A stretch of DNA of 64,000 bases from Massariosphaeria phaeospora. Taxonomy: Eukaryota > Ascomycota > Dothideomycetes > Pleosporales. Shown piece by piece: positions 1 to 11,034 of the stretch (within the stretch, counting starts at the first letter, position 1; each line of letters begins with the position of its first letter). The stretch covers positions 1,488,001 through 1,552,000 of the forward strand of contig JAADJZ010000006.1 in NCBI GenBank assembly GCA_011032825.1, in the 5' to 3' direction. The notes under the pieces are model-generated. The model searched no databases and was not told the origin of the DNA. It saw nothing but the letters and a program-made list of their open reading frames with translations. A program made the position numbers and the translations under genes.

Positions 1-2
1 GC

Positions 3-1394
3 CATAAGGTCTTCGCAGGTACAACAAACGGAAGTGGCCAGCTCATAGTGGCGCTGACGGCTCTGCCCCACGAGAACTCTATCAGCAAGATTGCAATGAT
101 GGTCGAGAACGCAGAACTCACGAAGCCAAAGGCCCAGGCACTTGCAGATCGCGTCGCTGGATGGTTCGTTCCAGCTATCGCAGCGATTAGCCTCGCGGTG
201 TTCCTGATCTGGATGTTGGTGGATCACTACCATAGTCATCGACTGTGGCGCAAGGCAGTGGTCAGAGCCATCACGTATGCCATCGCTACACTCGTAGTGT
301 CGTGTCCATGTGCAATTGGCCTCGCAGTCCCCATGGTCGTTCTGATTGCAGGTGGCGTGTCTGCACGATTTGGAATCATATTTCGAGACCCGCAGAAACT
401 CGAAGTAGCTCGCAGCGTTACAGATCTTGTCTTTGACAAAACAGGCACCCTTACAACTGGAAATTTGACAGTCGTTGAAGGACAGTTCCACGGAAGTTAC
501 CCGAATCAAGTCAAGAGCATGCTCTTCGGTTTGCTAGAAGACGTCAAACACCCCGTTGCGGCCGCAGTCTTGAAATGGTTACAGAACGAATCGTCTCGGG
601 CGTCGGCTCCAATCCGGCCGACAAAAATGGTCGACATCACTAGCATCCCTGGCGAAGGAGTCATGGGGATATGCAAGGAAAGTAGACTCGAAGTTCGTGC
701 CGGCAATCCTCAATGGCTCGGTGTCACGATCTTGGAGTCGAATCACACTCTCCTTTGTGTCACGGTCTCTGGCGTGTTGAGTGCTACATTCCGACTGGAA
801 GATCAGTCACGACGCAATGCAGAAAACGTGGTGAAGCTTTTGGGTGATCGAGGTCTGACTGTCCACATGATCAGTGGTGATAGCGAGGGCGCTGTCAAGA
901 ACATGGCATATGCGCTCAACATTTCCAAGGTTCACACACGGTCGCGTCTGAAACCTAAAGACAAGCAGAGATATATCCGGGACCTTCAAGTCAATGGTGC
1001 AGTGGTCATGTTCGTCGGCGATGGCACGAACGACTCGGTCGCGCTGAAGCAAGCTGATGTCGGCGTACATGTGAACCACGGATCCGATGTTGCGAAGAGT
1101 GCTTCGGATGTTGTCCTGATGACAACTCGGCTGCACGACATCTTAGTGTTGATAGACATATCAAAAGCCGCATACAGGAGAATCGTGCTCAATTTCGCCT
1201 GGTCGGCCATATACAATGTCCTAGCAATCCTCCTGGCGGCCGGTGCTTTTGTCAAGATCAGGATTGAACCAGCATGGGCAGGGTTGGGAGAGCTGGTGAG
1301 CGTACTTCCGGTTGTCCTCATTGCGTTCCAGATGAGATGGAGAAACTACGGCCGGGAATACAGGGCGATGGAGTACGATGCTAAGAGCGAGTAG
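3..1394 (+). CDS. Heavy-metal (copper-type) P1B ATPase, C-terminal part
   Basis: The reading frame is open from base 3, so the gene starts upstream of the window; 463 residues are visible. In order there are the end of the actuator region (VFAGTTNGSGQL), a membrane segment, the transmembrane metal motif CPC (about residue 101 of this fragment), the phosphorylation motif DKTGT (Asp ~145), the hinge GDGTND (~339) and two final membrane helices. This is the order of P1B ATPases, which pump Cu+ or similar metals across membranes using ATP. The helix after the hinge has the expected YN pair (SAIYN). The last helix reads GLGELVSVLPVV and not the usual MxxSS copper-ligand motif, so metal specificity is uncertain. 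N-terminal metal-binding domains, if any, lie outside the window. No intron is seen in the visible part. Confidence 0.93.
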   Translation, partial: HKVFAGTTNGSGQLIVALTALPHENSISKIAMMVENAELTKPKAQALADRVAGWFVPAIAAISLAVFLIWMLVDHYHSHRLWRKAVVRAITYAIATLVVSCPCAIGLAVPMVVLIAGGVSARFGIIFRDPQKLEVARSVTDLVFDKTGTLTTGNLTVVEGQFHGSYPNQVKSMLFGLLEDVKHPVAAAVLKWLQNESSRASAPIRPTKMVDITSIPGEGVMGICKESRLEVRAGNPQWLGVTILESNHTLLCVTVSGVLSATFRLEDQSRRNAENVVKLLGDRGLTVHMISGDSEGAVKNMAYALNISKVHTRSRLKPKDKQRYIRDLQVNGAVVMFVGDGTNDSVALKQADVGVHVNHGSDVAKSASDVVLMTTRLHDILVLIDISKAAYRRIVLNFAWSAIYNVLAILLAAGAFVKIRIEPAWAGLGELVSVLPVVLIAFQMRWRNYGREYRAMEYDAKSE

Positions 1395-1977
1395 GTGCGG
1401 TGGATGGTGATAGGAAGTTTTTCGCGGTATTCCTTTTCTATAACCCTCGACTGTCGATGAAGAACGTCTTTCGCATATCTGCATTTGGGCGTTCTAAGGC
1501 TGTAAGGGTCATTGATAGCATATGATTTTGGCATTTTTAAAGGGTTGTCTTCGGGACCTCGGGGGGCTGGGAGGAGATGGGTGTTCGGGAAAGAGAAGAA
1601 CAGTGGTTCTTCATTTACATACGGGTTAGGATAGTTGTCCTTCGATATATATAATTTTCCCTTTATCGTACTTGCAGCCTGCTTGTTGGAGCTCGAGTGT
1701 TGACGTCGCGCCTTACCGGGAATTCTCTGTCGCGCGCTTTAATAATGGGCTGGGGAATCCTTTGCAGGTTCCAGCGGGATATAGAAATATTCAGTTTTGA
1801 GAATCGAAGTTAATCAACCTCGTGTCGGTTGGTGAACGGTACTCAACCCTTGTCTCATCCAATTAGGCAGCGATGACGCACTGACCCACCTAAAACGCGC
1901 TAATTCCCCTCAACGCGTCTACCTAGGTACTCTACTCCAGGGCTGTCTGCCGTCACTTCCCAGACTAGAATACCACG
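1395..1977. other. Intergenic, 583 bp
   Basis: No convincing gene. The stretch lies between the ATPase stop and the next start and should hold the ATPase 3' UTR and the promoter and 5' UTR of the following gene. No clear regulatory motif was recognised. Confidence 0.6.
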
Positions 1978-4548
1978 ATGACCCCCCGAACGCGCACAAG
2001 CAATAAGAATGCCGACTACAAGGTGTACTACGCGAAGAAAGTCCCGAAACAGAAGTACTTTCCGCACAGGAGGAAGACGGTGCGTCCGAAGGCTGGTGCT
2101 GGACAAGATGAACCCGATAAGAGGCAGATGAGGTTTCTACCGGAGAAGATGAGGGGCAGCGGGTTTGTGAGGGACTCGGATTATGATGAGGAAGATTTGG
2201 AAGAAGACATGGAAGAGGGTGGGGTGGAGCTCACGCCACAACCCACAGTCGAGTCGAGGATTGGCGCGAAGAATACGTCGGCCACTAAAGGGAAGAAGCG
2301 GACGAGCGGCGAGATCAAGGAGGAATCGGAAGAAGGCGAGGGACAGGTTCGGTCGAGGTTGAAACGCAGAAGGAGAGCGCCAACAGCTAAGGACCGACGC
2401 CAGCGAGTAGTTCACGACGAGTCCGAATCCGAGAACGGAGAGCCTGTCTCGCCGGCAGACCACGAACCACGAGCAGACATACAGCGAACGCTCAGAAGGC
2501 AATCCACAATGACGCAGTTGGTAGATGGACGCAGACCGAGCCCCAGCTCGAAAGAACCCGAGTTCAAGCCTGTGAAACGAGGTCCGCGGTCAAGCTGGAG
2601 TGGGAGACGAAAAGGGAACGATAAACAACAACGCACGCTGACGCAAATGGTGCCTGGGCTAGTGTCGCTTGGTTCCATGTCGGATGACGACACGGAAGAG
2701 GAAGAGGAAGCTGCGACGAAAGACGCAGACAGTCAAGCGGACGACGGTATTATTGTACAGCACCTCGTTCAGAGCGGCTCATTCCAGGCCGATGAGGGAG
2801 GACATCCAATAGAAGACGATAACAGTCGCCCTGTGCAAGACAGCGGAACGCAATCTACCAGCACGATCATTCCGGACATCGTAGAACCTTGTACGATTCC
2901 TTCAAACGATGGCTCTACTGAAGAACTGGATACCGAAGACGAATATCACCCAACTCAGTTTATAGACGCTCCTACACCTAAATTGTGTCTTACGCCACGT
3001 CGGGTATCCGGTAAAGAGAATCTCGAACCTTCCGCTGCCGGTTCTGACCTGAGAAATACACGCAAATCTGCCAGGCACAGATTTGGTCTTCTATCTACGC
3101 CTGAGAAACGCAGAATCCGGGAGATACCATCTTCACAATCACCACCAGAGTCTCCACTATCAACCCAAGTGTCACCCCAGAAGGCGATCCGGTCTCCCCT
3201 GAAGGAGCGGTCTAAGAACGCAATGAGAGCTCCAGACACCCCCTCAAAACGAAAACAGGTGACTTTCCAGGAGCCCGCGGCAAGTCCCAAAGCGGCACCA
3301 ACACCAAAACGAAGAGTCGGCAACGTCGTTCTGGATTCGGAAGACGAAGATGAAGAGCTGACTGAAGAAGACCTGGCCGACGAGGGGCCTGTTGTTGGGC
3401 CACATACGCAAGTTTTGCTCCACAAAATGGACAACCCTATATCAGGTGTGGACATTGGCGCAGAAACTCAAGCTCTGCTTCAGCAGATTGACCACGCTTG
3501 CGTTCAGACTGAGGAAGACGTCGAATTTCTTGAACGAGGGGATTCGGAAGAACTAGGTGAACCGCACGTTCTAGTACGAACATCGCACCCCTCCCAAGAA
3601 CTTGGAGAACAAGTAATAGGGAGCAATATCGAGGATGTGCCATTGCATACCCAGCGCCATTCACCGTACCATTCGGCACATCCTGCCATCAAACAAGAGC
3701 AATCAGAATCAGCTTTTGTGTCTGCAATAACACCTCAGGATGCTATGGACGTAGACCAAGTGGCTGTCGCGGATGAGATGGAGCTACCATTACCCGCAGA
3801 AGACATGCCCTCTTCACCACCTATCGACTTGATCGAACCAGAAGACGCCAATCTATCATCGCCCCTCATCATCAAAGACGAGACGTCAGACGAAGAAGAC
3901 ATGGCCCCCACTCCTCAACAGCCTATCTTCAGACGACCCCCATCGCCACCAGCCCAACATCAAGAATCCACAGACCTTGACGGTGAACCAATCCAAGTCC
4001 CCCGTTCTCCAACCCTAGCGAGCCACGAGACGCAGCAGTCGCACTCGAGTAAAGCGGAACAGCAATTACAATCCGAATACCAGACTTACTCCCAGTACCG
4101 TCACGCCCCTCCCTCGTCAAGCATGCACGCCCAGCACGACCCATTCACTTACCAAGCTACGCCCTTCGCCCCTCATGCGCCAGCGCCCGAGCAGGCCGCC
4201 GGGCTGATCAGCCAAGCCACAACCGTCGACTGCACGCAGACCAGCCCCAAAACCACGCCTAAGAAAGCAATCTCGCGCTCTCAGCCCGTTGTCAGCGCAA
4301 ATACAACGCCGCACAAGGTGCTAAGCTCGTCGCCGCTTGTCTCGCCGCAGCGACCTCCTCCCCTGTTCATCCCATCGAGTTTTCCTACGCCTGGGAGGGC
4401 GAGAATGGAGATCTGGAGTAGTCCAGTGCTGCTGAGGAATTCGAGTGGGAGTGGCAGTGGGATTAGCCAGGTTGGCGCGAGTATTGAGGATTTTAGTATT
4501 CCGCCGTTGCCGCCGATGGATGATTTTGAGGATGATGAGCTTGAGTGA
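1978..4548 (+). CDS. Large disordered acidic protein, function unknown (856 aa)
   Basis: One uninterrupted frame of 856 codons from an ATG, much longer than chance. The protein is low in hydrophobic segments and rich in Ser, Pro, Glu and Asp. It has several acidic clusters (for example around residues 65-80 and 235-245), basic clusters near residues 120-140, and many SP/TP sites typical of a phosphorylated nuclear protein. The basic N-terminus (KVYYAKKVPKQKYFPHRRK) could be a nuclear localisation signal. Two short related motifs, QSTMTQLV (175-182) and QRTLTQMV (218-225), stand out. No enzymatic domain or membrane segment is recognised. I do not know the family; a chromatin or DNA-repair scaffold is a guess from composition only. 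Confidence 0.8.
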   Translation: MTPRTRTSNKNADYKVYYAKKVPKQKYFPHRRKTVRPKAGAGQDEPDKRQMRFLPEKMRGSGFVRDSDYDEEDLEEDMEEGGVELTPQPTVESRIGAKNTSATKGKKRTSGEIKEESEEGEGQVRSRLKRRRRAPTAKDRRQRVVHDESESENGEPVSPADHEPRADIQRTLRRQSTMTQLVDGRRPSPSSKEPEFKPVKRGPRSSWSGRRKGNDKQQRTLTQMVPGLVSLGSMSDDDTEEEEEAATKDADSQADDGIIVQHLVQSGSFQADEGGHPIEDDNSRPVQDSGTQSTSTIIPDIVEPCTIPSNDGSTEELDTEDEYHPTQFIDAPTPKLCLTPRRVSGKENLEPSAAGSDLRNTRKSARHRFGLLSTPEKRRIREIPSSQSPPESPLSTQVSPQKAIRSPLKERSKNAMRAPDTPSKRKQVTFQEPAASPKAAPTPKRRVGNVVLDSEDEDEELTEEDLADEGPVVGPHTQVLLHKMDNPISGVDIGAETQALLQQIDHACVQTEEDVEFLERGDSEELGEPHVLVRTSHPSQELGEQVIGSNIEDVPLHTQRHSPYHSAHPAIKQEQSESAFVSAITPQDAMDVDQVAVADEMELPLPAEDMPSSPPIDLIEPEDANLSSPLIIKDETSDEEDMAPTPQQPIFRRPPSPPAQHQESTDLDGEPIQVPRSPTLASHETQQSHSSKAEQQLQSEYQTYSQYRHAPPSSSMHAQHDPFTYQATPFAPHAPAPEQAAGLISQATTVDCTQTSPKTTPKKAISRSQPVVSANTTPHKVLSSSPLVSPQRPPPLFIPSSFPTPGRARMEIWSSPVLLRNSSGSGSGISQVGASIEDFSIPPLPPMDDFEDDELE

Positions 4549-7500
4549 GGGGGATGGGTAGTGTAGTGTAGTGTATAGGTATGGGAAAGGGAAGTGAATG
4601 AATTTCGATATTTCCGTATATTATTGCGTATCTGGTGACTGTGCTTTTACATGTCGTTTGGAAAAAATCTACGCATATGCGCGGTTTGCAATCGGTTTTA
4701 CGCATGCGGCTATCAAGAAGTCTCTCGCCAGTGTCAGGGACTGGCTGCGTACAGTAAGTAGTACTGAACCTCGCTGAAGCGGCTCATCTAGTCTTCGACG
4801 CTTTGCATACTACGATCGCGTCCGCCGTCTGCCACCCTTCATTTCACGATGACAAACTACGCCTTTGGAGTCACATATGGCGCTGAGCATTCCAGTCTGT
4901 TGGGTAAGAGAATTGTACAGTTTCAATACCGCGTCAGATTCACTGCGATGCATTACGAATGGCCGTGTTGGTCGAGCGAGGAGGCCAGTGTGAAGGGGGT
5001 GGATTCCATGAAAGGTAGGCAGTACTGATAACGTGGTGATGGCGCGTGATGCGATTGTAAGAATGCAGTCGCCGTTCGCTCTCGTTCTCGCGAACTCACC
5101 AGCGAGCGAGGAGCTTCGTCTGTTATCGGCGTGGGCTGACTGGCTGCTTCGTGCTGTGGAGCGGAACATGTCAAGAAACGTTTTTCGCGAGCTCATAGCG
5201 TGCGAGGAGCCTCGATTTGCTTTCGGTGTTCTCTGAGTGGGTGGTCGTTTGGCGGAGCTCTTTGAACTGTCAGAATTCTCAACAGCAAAATTTTAACACC
5301 TTTTTGAGCGTTTATGAAGGCCCTCAAACGCCAGCCTAATAGGTAGGCCCTTTACTAGGCATCATGGAGATCAGAGGCGATAGGGAAGTGTAGTATAGTT
5401 AGGCAGTAGTAGAGGCCAAGCTCGTTCACGTTGAGGGAGACACTGCAGTGAAGATGGCAAAGATTGAGCACAGTTCATTATTTAATAACAAGGATTTGAT
5501 TTCTAGTACTAACGACCACCACCCACGCCAACTCCAAGCCTACAACTACAACTACAATGCGCATACTGCCAAACCCACCCGCAGTATGGAGAAGTGCCCC
5601 ACACCTCGCACTCTCTGTGACAAGCCTCCTACGTTCCCGGCTCCCCAAAGAACTGAATCGCTGTCTCCACGCCCTACACTGGACAAAGTTGAGTAAAGTG
5701 TGAAGAAAAAAAGAGGGCAGGAGAGAGGGAGCGAGGGGCTTATGTAGGAAGGCGCGCGCGCTAACGATAGCACAGTCAGCAAAAAACAAGCGAGCTCTCG
5801 GCGAGAAACGTCCCAAAAGGGGTGTCGCAAAAGTGGGGACCGTCGTCGCAAAAGTGGGGACCGTCGTCGCAAAAGTGGGCCCGCGAAGGTGCGATTGGTA
5901 GATGCGCTCAGAGTATGGTTTGTCTATCAACAGGAAGGTATGGAGCGTAAGAGGCGTTCGTGCAGGTCGTGCGACGGGCATTGTTCTTTGGTTGATGGAT
6001 GTTGGATGCTGGGGTGTTGAACACATCGGTGTCGGTGTCGCTGCTTTTGTAGCGAATGAGAAGGTAGACGTCATGCAGATTGACGTGAGATAGTGACAAC
6101 GCGGGTGTACAACCTAGTAAGAGTCAGAAGCAAACCAAATGAGGCACCCCTCGCCATGAGCTCGCGAAAACTTCTCTGAGCCAAAGCAACTGCTCATAGC
6201 ACATTTACTTCTTTCCACAGCAGACTATACTGGTACGGACGCTCACTTCCGTCAGCCACTTGCCGCAGCGGCGCATCCAGTCCAGACCGTACTAGCCTAT
6301 CGGCGCGGGGCCGAGAAAACAAGTTGCCGTTGAAGATGGCGCAGAAAGAACGGTTGCGCTAGATAAATGCAGGCACACCCGCTTGCAGCGGTCCGTGTCC
6401 ATGTGACAGGCGGCGCGGAACGTTGAAGGCGAACGGCGAAAAAGTAGTCTATGTAAGTCTCTCGAAATCTGAGATTTTTGATTGTTGAATGTTGAGTAGC
6501 ATATAATCGAACCTGTTAATAAGTTGAGACGCAATCGATGATGCGACGTCTTGGAAGGGATGAATTTTATCAGGCTTCAATCAATATGCCTTCTTGGAAC
6601 TGCATGACGATAGTGATTGCGGGTGTCGAGATTGTCGGAGAAACGGTCTATCAAACCACCGTAGTCTACCACGGAATTTTCATAACTCGTATCGAGTCCA
6701 AGTGCGATTGATCCCCGCGGCGAAATCCAAGCTGCTTGGGGGTAACATGCATAGCCACTTGAACATCAATTAGCTGATATCTTAGTGATGCGGTAGATCA
6801 TTTTGAGCTTTGAATAAGAGCTTTTGCTAACAAATGTGGATACATGCCAAGAATAGCCTGTAAACTTTGCCGGTAGATGGGGCATTTGCCTTGCTCGGGA
6901 GGCCTAAGGAGTTCGGCGTTCGACCATATCAACTAGTCTGTTGGTGCTCTACGGCTCGACGCAGTTTTGGGCCCCGCCGTAAAGCGGTACCTACTTCCAG
7001 GATCGCTTTCGCTAACCCGATATGCTTTCGGGAACGCACGACATGGATGCAGATCATGCCTTGCACTTCTTGGAGATCAGCGGGGCTCTGTCGACTCTTC
7101 CTTGACAAGTCCTTACGAAACTGAGACAGATAGACATACGGCAAGATCTTCTGGAGGTGATTCGGCGCTATTGAATCTTGAGGAAACAGATCTACGCGGC
7201 CGCAGTCGCGTTCCATTTGGGTTTCCAAGAACGAGAGAGCGCGGAAGCCGACGGAAGTCGTCGAAATCAAGGAGTGTTTAGTCGGATGTCGGATCTATGG
7301 TTCGACGTTTCGAGGGAATACGCTAGACCATCTTGCGCTTAGCCGGAAGACATTTTTCCGCGTCCGAAACATCATGACAACACCACTACTTTCACTCCAC
7401 TGTTATCTCAAGACTGCACACAACGTACTCCACTTGGTATGCCCAAGATGGTCAGCTTCACGATACCTGCCGTGGAGTTAGCACCAGTGTCAGCGGCGAA

Positions 7501-8244
7501 TGGTTGAAGAACGCGGTCTCGAAGTCGACTACGATTGCCAAGAAACAGATGGTGTACAGCGTCAAAGATTCCGAATGGTGATACAAAGTTGCCGCCTCCT
7601 CCAGGCTCTGAGCTGTACCGAAATGCTTGCATATGCCGATAAACAGTTATGCCAAAGGCCGGTATGCACTCGAGAGCCACAAGCTGACTGACATATTGGC
7701 ATTCACAACACCAAATCGCGGCGTCATCTGACAAAAAGCGTCTGCCGTGATCCAAGATCTGGTACAGAACCACCAATTACTGGACTACCTAAGCGATCAC
7801 CCGGACGATGCCATGCGGAAATTCGCACTCAATCTCCAGGCTCCCCAGCTTCTTACTGGATTAGGAAGACTCCTTCCAGTTCTGACTGCAGTTGTGGCGC
7901 CTATGCTGTGGTGCTAGCCACGCTCTGGACGCGGTACAACCGAGCAGGACGCCCGAGGCGTGACCATTCGGCATAGCTACCTTGTTCAAGGCTGGCTATG
8001 GTTACTGGACGTCTCGCCGACATGGCTCGCATATGTCATTCCAGAGCATGGTGCCACCCAAGTCTCGCAAATTTCCTGAGCTGGTGGGTATATAACAGTG
8101 GACCACTATTAGGGTCGGATTCGTTCCGATCTTCGAGATTTACTTCCACACCACACCCTCCAAACTTTGTCTTTCCTTGGGTCTATCCCCCTTTCATTCG
8201 GGATTTCACGTCCATGAATTTTTGATCTGTTTCTCTGTTTCAAG
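4549..8244. other. Gene-poor stretch, 3.7 kb
   Basis: Only short, mutually overlapping open frames (under 200 codons, both strands) with no recognisable protein similarity, no consistent splice pattern and no neighbouring exon. A 21-bp tandem repeat lies at 5824-5883. The last few hundred bases should hold the laccase promoter. No tRNA or rRNA pattern was recognised. Confidence 0.55.
5824..5883 (+). repeat. 21-bp tandem repeat, about 2.9 copies
   Basis: The unit gtcgcaaaagtggggaccgt(c) is repeated at 5824, 5845 and 5866. The first two copies are identical and the third breaks off after gtgggcccg. It lies in noncoding DNA and has no recognised function. Confidence 0.9.
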
Positions 8245-11034
8245 ATGCTTTTTAAGTACGCTCTAGCAGTTACCAGCTGCCTAGTAGTTGTAACTGGTCT
8301 GGAGACAGAATTGAGCCACGACGGGACATGCGGAAATGGCGTTTCTTGCATGGGTTCGATGTTTGGTGGCTGTTGCAGTGCGTCGGGTAAATGTGGCGCG
8401 TAAGTGTTTTTCCTTCCAGAGTCATCCCATACTGATCTGTGATAGAACTTTAGATCATTGCGGACGAGGTTGCCAACCAGACTATGGATATTGTCAAGAT
8501 AGAAAAGGGATGCGCTCCCCAGATGGCACGTGTGGAGGGGGTCTGGGTTACACTTGCAAAGGCTCGGATTACGGCAACTGTTGTAGTCAGTACCAGTACT
8601 GTGGGGGCAGCAATGAACATTGCGGTGTCGGCTGCTTATCCGGATTTGGGGATTGTTCACCAACCATCAAGCTAAGAAATTTGTTGTCTTATTCCAGAAC
8701 ATCACCCCGATCGACTCCCACTACATTTCCGACATTACGCGAGCGCAGAGACGATGCGCCCCCAGTAAATGTTTCATCTCCAGCGACCACGGGAACGTTG
8801 GAATGCCCCGAAGCCAACAATACCATTTTTACGACGGACTGCGGTGCCAAATTCAGGATTGAATGCGGCCTAGACCGTCGAAACGGAGATATTTGGTATT
8901 CAGGAAACGGTTTCGGGGAGCTAACTCTACAAGACTGCATCTCTGCATGCTCTCAGTGGCCAAGTTGCGTCAACGTAAATTGGTTCGTGGCCTTTCCGAA
9001 AGGACCATGCTATATCAAAGATACCGTCATGGATGCAACTTTCGACCTTCCATATGTTCAGGGTGGTGTCATGGTTCAGAATTGTACCCGCAATGCTCCT
9101 GTTGCTACACCTTCGTGGGCTTTCCCTACCACAGTCGCCTCTTCTACAACTGTTACGGCTACCACGACTCTAGCTACCACGACTCCAGCTACCACGACTC
9201 CAGCTACCACAACTCCGGCTACCATGACAACCATTACACCAATTACCGAGGCTAACTCTTCAACCTCGACAAACTCTGGGTCTCTCTGCGCTAGCGGCTC
9301 GCCTAAACCAACTGGCAATGAGCAACATGAAAGGTGTGTACCGTGTGAAGGACAAGGTGGTACTCTTCCGTACTGCGGTGCCGATGCCTTCACCAACCCC
9401 TATGAGTTCACACCTAGGACCTGTCGCACTGTGTACTACAATTTCGAAATCACGAACATCACAGCCTCTCCAGATGGACGTGAACGCATCGCTCTTGTCG
9501 TCAATGGACAACTGCCCGGGCCTCCCATTGAAGCTAGCTGGGGCGATACTATCATGGTGACTGTGGCCAACAGATTGCAGGACAACGGCACGAGTATCCA
9601 TTTCCATGGTATGCGCCAGATGAACAATTCCGATCATGACGGGGTACCTTCTCTTACCCAATGCCCTATCGCACCTGGAGACTCCATGACGTATAAGTTC
9701 GTCGCCTCGAACGTCGGAACGTCTTGGTATCATTCTCACTACGCTCTTCAGGCTTGGGAAGGTGTTTATGGGCCCATGATCATCCATGGCCCAACTTCAA
9801 AGCACTACGACGTCGACGCAGGCACGATCATGCTCCAGGACTGGTCTAAACGCACAGTTTCTTCCATGTACAATGAAGCTCAAGATGCTGCCACTGGTGG
9901 GCCCCGCATAATGGAAAATGGCCTCATCAACGGTATGAACACGTGGGGGCCTGACGGTACAAACAACCAGACCGGTCAGCGCTTCGAACTCAGCACCAAG
10001 TTTGAGCCAGGCAAGACCTATCTTTTTCGTATCGTCAACGCCGCCATACAATCCACGTACAAGTTCTTCATTGACGGTCACACAATGGAGGTCATCAACA
10101 TGGATTTCACGAACATCAAAGTAAGTCATCTTCCCAACAGCAAGTTTCGGTCTCACCACTAACCTCTTCTCAGCCATACAAAACCAAAATCCTCAACATC
10201 AACGACGGCCAACGCTACATGGTCATCGTCAGAGCCGACCAACCCGTCCGCGACTACTGGATGCGTGCCGATAACCAAAACGCTTGCGCCGGTACCCGCC
10301 AATCCGACGACATTAAAGGTATAGTCAGATACGCGGGCTCTCCAGGTGTCATGCCTACAACTACAAAATACAACTACACAAGCGAATGCGTCGACGAGCC
10401 CCTCGCATCGCTCATCCCCCTTGTGCCACTCAATCCCACCGACACGGACGAAACCTTCACCGAGGACATCACCATCGCCGCGAACAACAAGCGCCTCTTC
10501 AAATGGTACCTCAGCGGCACATCCTTCTACGCCGAGCTCCAAGACCCCACGCTCATGCGCGTCCTCGCCAACGGCTCCGAGCCTACGCTCTCCGGGGACC
10601 TAACCCTCGACCTGCCCGATCTCCACCAATGGGTCTACGTCGTCATCGAGTCGCGCATCCCCCTGCCGCATCCGATCCACATCCACGGGCACGACTTCTT
10701 CATCCTCGCCGCCGGCACAGGCGTCTACACGCCCGGCCTCACTAAACTAAACCTGAACAACCCGCCGCGCCGCGACACGGCCAACATGCCCGCCGCGGGC
10801 TACTTGGTCGTTGCGTTCGAGACGGATAATCCCGGCGCCTGGCTGATGCACTGCCATATCGGGTGGCACTCGGAAATGGGGTTCGCGCTGCAGATTCTGG
10901 AGGCCAAGAGCACTATCAAGGAGACGGTCGGGGATGGCGTGTGCACGTTGGAGCAGGTATGTGGGAAGTGGGGCGAATGGACGAAGCGGACGGGGTTCTA
11001 CCAGCCGCAGGTGCAGCCTGAGTCGAAGAAGTAG
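8245..11034 (+). CDS. Secreted laccase (multicopper oxidase) fused to two CBM18 chitin-binding modules and a PAN-like domain
   Basis: Exons 8245-8399, 8446-10120 and 10174-11034 (introns 46 and 53 nt, GT...AG) give 896 residues. Residues 1-19 form a signal peptide. Two eight-cysteine hevein-type modules follow (about 26-68 and 78-124), each with the CC...CG...C...C spacing of CBM18. A Cys-rich PAN/apple-like domain (~172-265) and a Thr/Pro-rich linker (~270-330, TTTPA repeats) come next. The rest is a three-cupredoxin laccase with all four copper motifs: HFHG (437-440), HSH (481-483), HPIHIHGH (776-783) and HCHIGWH (836-842). The type-1 axial position is Phe847. Laccases oxidise phenols and reduce O2 to water; the added modules suggest anchoring to chitin, for example for wall melanisation or host-phenol detoxification (inference). 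The larger frame beginning at 8336 is the same gene read through intron 1. Confidence 0.93.
9158..9228 (+). repeat. 15-bp tandem repeat in the laccase linker
   Basis: The unit gctaccacgactcca runs 4.7 times and encodes Ala-Thr-Thr-Thr-Pro repeats. This is a typical O-glycosylated spacer between modules; copy number probably varies between strains. Confidence 0.9.

Noticed and set aside
8109..8663. 184-codon minus-strand frame at the laccase start
   Set aside because: It lies antisense to the signal peptide and CBM18 exons, which have clear family patterns.
8641..8690. Extra laccase intron after the second CBM18 (ending at the AG near 8698)
   Set aside because: Removing it would shift the frame away from the intact PAN and laccase coding sequence.
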